Shown: positions 63,868 through 64,000 of the stretch, piece after piece
How positions within the stretch are numbered: position 1 is the stretch's first letter
How the letters are laid out: each line of letters opens with the position of its first letter
NCBI RefSeq assembly: GCF_003315245.1
Contig: NZ_QNRT01000004.1
Span: 248,001 to 312,000, forward strand
Reading direction: 5' to 3'
Origin: Arenicella xantha
GTDB lineage: Bacteria; Pseudomonadota; Gammaproteobacteria; Arenicellales; Arenicellaceae
Length of the DNA: 64,000 nucleotides
The notes under the pieces: generated by a model
Database searches by the model: none
The model's input: only the letters and a program-made list of their open reading frames with translations
What the model was told of the DNA's origin: nothing
Made by a program: the position numbers and the translations under genes

Positions 63868-64000
63868 ATGCCTTGGAATGAACCTGGCTCAGGTAACTCA
63901 GGAGACCGTGACCCTTGGGGGAATAACGGCAATAAGAATCGTGGCAATCAAGGCCCCGATATTGACCAAATTATAGACAATGTTCGCAAACGCTTCGGCG
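63868..64000 (+). CDS. hflK: HflK N-terminus, cut by the window end
   Basis: The first 44 codons are visible, beginning MPWNEPGSGNSGDRDPWGNN, a Gly/Asn-rich start typical of HflK, then DIDQIIDNVRKRFG. GGAG lies before the ATG. HflK with HflC forms a membrane complex around the FtsH protease. The membrane helix and SPFH domain are beyond the window. Confidence 0.92.
   Translation, partial: MPWNEPGSGNSGDRDPWGNNGNKNRGNQGPDIDQIIDNVRKRFG

Noticed and set aside
1-64000. CRISPR array, prophage or insertion sequence
   Set aside because: No regularly spaced repeats, transposase, integrase or phage structural gene was recognised anywhere.

Overview
The window is chromosomal housekeeping DNA from a gammaproteobacterium. 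The evidence is gene order: rodZ-hisS-yfgM-bamB-der, dnaX-ybaB-recR with 4.5S RNA, recA-recX-alaS-lysC-csrA-tRNA-Ser-tRNA-Arg, sucA-sucB-lpd beside gltA, dut-coaBC / radC-rpmB-rpmG, and tsaE-ami-mutL-miaA-hfq-hflX-hflK are all classic gammaproteobacterial neighbourhoods. A glucosylglycerate (compatible solute) gene set and a moderate GC content would suit a marine or salt-exposed species, but genus and family cannot be fixed from the sequence alone. No phage, insertion sequence, CRISPR array or plasmid gene was seen.

Layout. 1-5.3 kb: end of rodZ, hisS, the SecYEG/BamB-linked protein YfgM, bamB and der, all forward. 5.4-8.5 kb, reverse: xseA followed by a catalytically degenerate M23-like secreted protein and an alpha/beta hydrolase. 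8.7-14.5 kb, forward: 4.5S RNA, dnaX, ybaB, recR, tex. 14.7-19.1 kb: an ABC ATPase and a very large ABC permease fused to an M1-type metallopeptidase domain. 19.2-22.1 kb: IMPACT-type protein, phhB, orn and rimO. 22.3-27.1 kb: four forward genes that together can make and recycle glucosylglycerate (D-glycerate 3-kinase, HAD phosphatase, GpgS, GH13_18 phosphorylase). 27.2-30 kb, reverse: DoxX-like membrane protein, avtA, a D-2-hydroxyacid dehydrogenase. 30-38.8 kb, forward: glpK, slyX, recA (with LexA box), recX, alaS, lysC, csrA and two tRNAs.

38.9-39.8 kb is the only stretch that looks accessory. The 3' end of tRNA-Arg is repeated exactly (18 bp) about 170 bp downstream, at the end of a run of small hairpins, and is followed by an orphan two-helix membrane protein. 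39.9-50.8 kb is all reverse: CLC anion channel/transporter with CBS domains, algC-type phosphohexomutase, lpd, sucB, sucA, gltA. 51-52.8 kb, reverse: coaBC-dut. 53.2-54.7 kb, forward: radC, rpmB, rpmG (the last too short to appear in a 60-residue ORF scan). 54.8-55.9 kb, reverse: queG. 56-64 kb, forward: tsaE, amidase with three LysM domains, mutL, miaA, hfq, hflX and the start of hflK, with two unusually structured intergenic regions (tsaE-ami and hfq-hflX).

The best leads outside ordinary annotation are the closed glucosylglycerate cycle, the ABC permease-M1 peptidase fusion, the tRNA-Arg 3' duplication with its hairpin tract, the structured tsaE-ami leader, the 20-bp perfect palindrome between hfq and hflX, and a CLC protein with a channel-like substitution at the internal proton glutamate. 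No wholly new system can be proved from this sequence. All structural claims were made by eye, without folding software or database searches.
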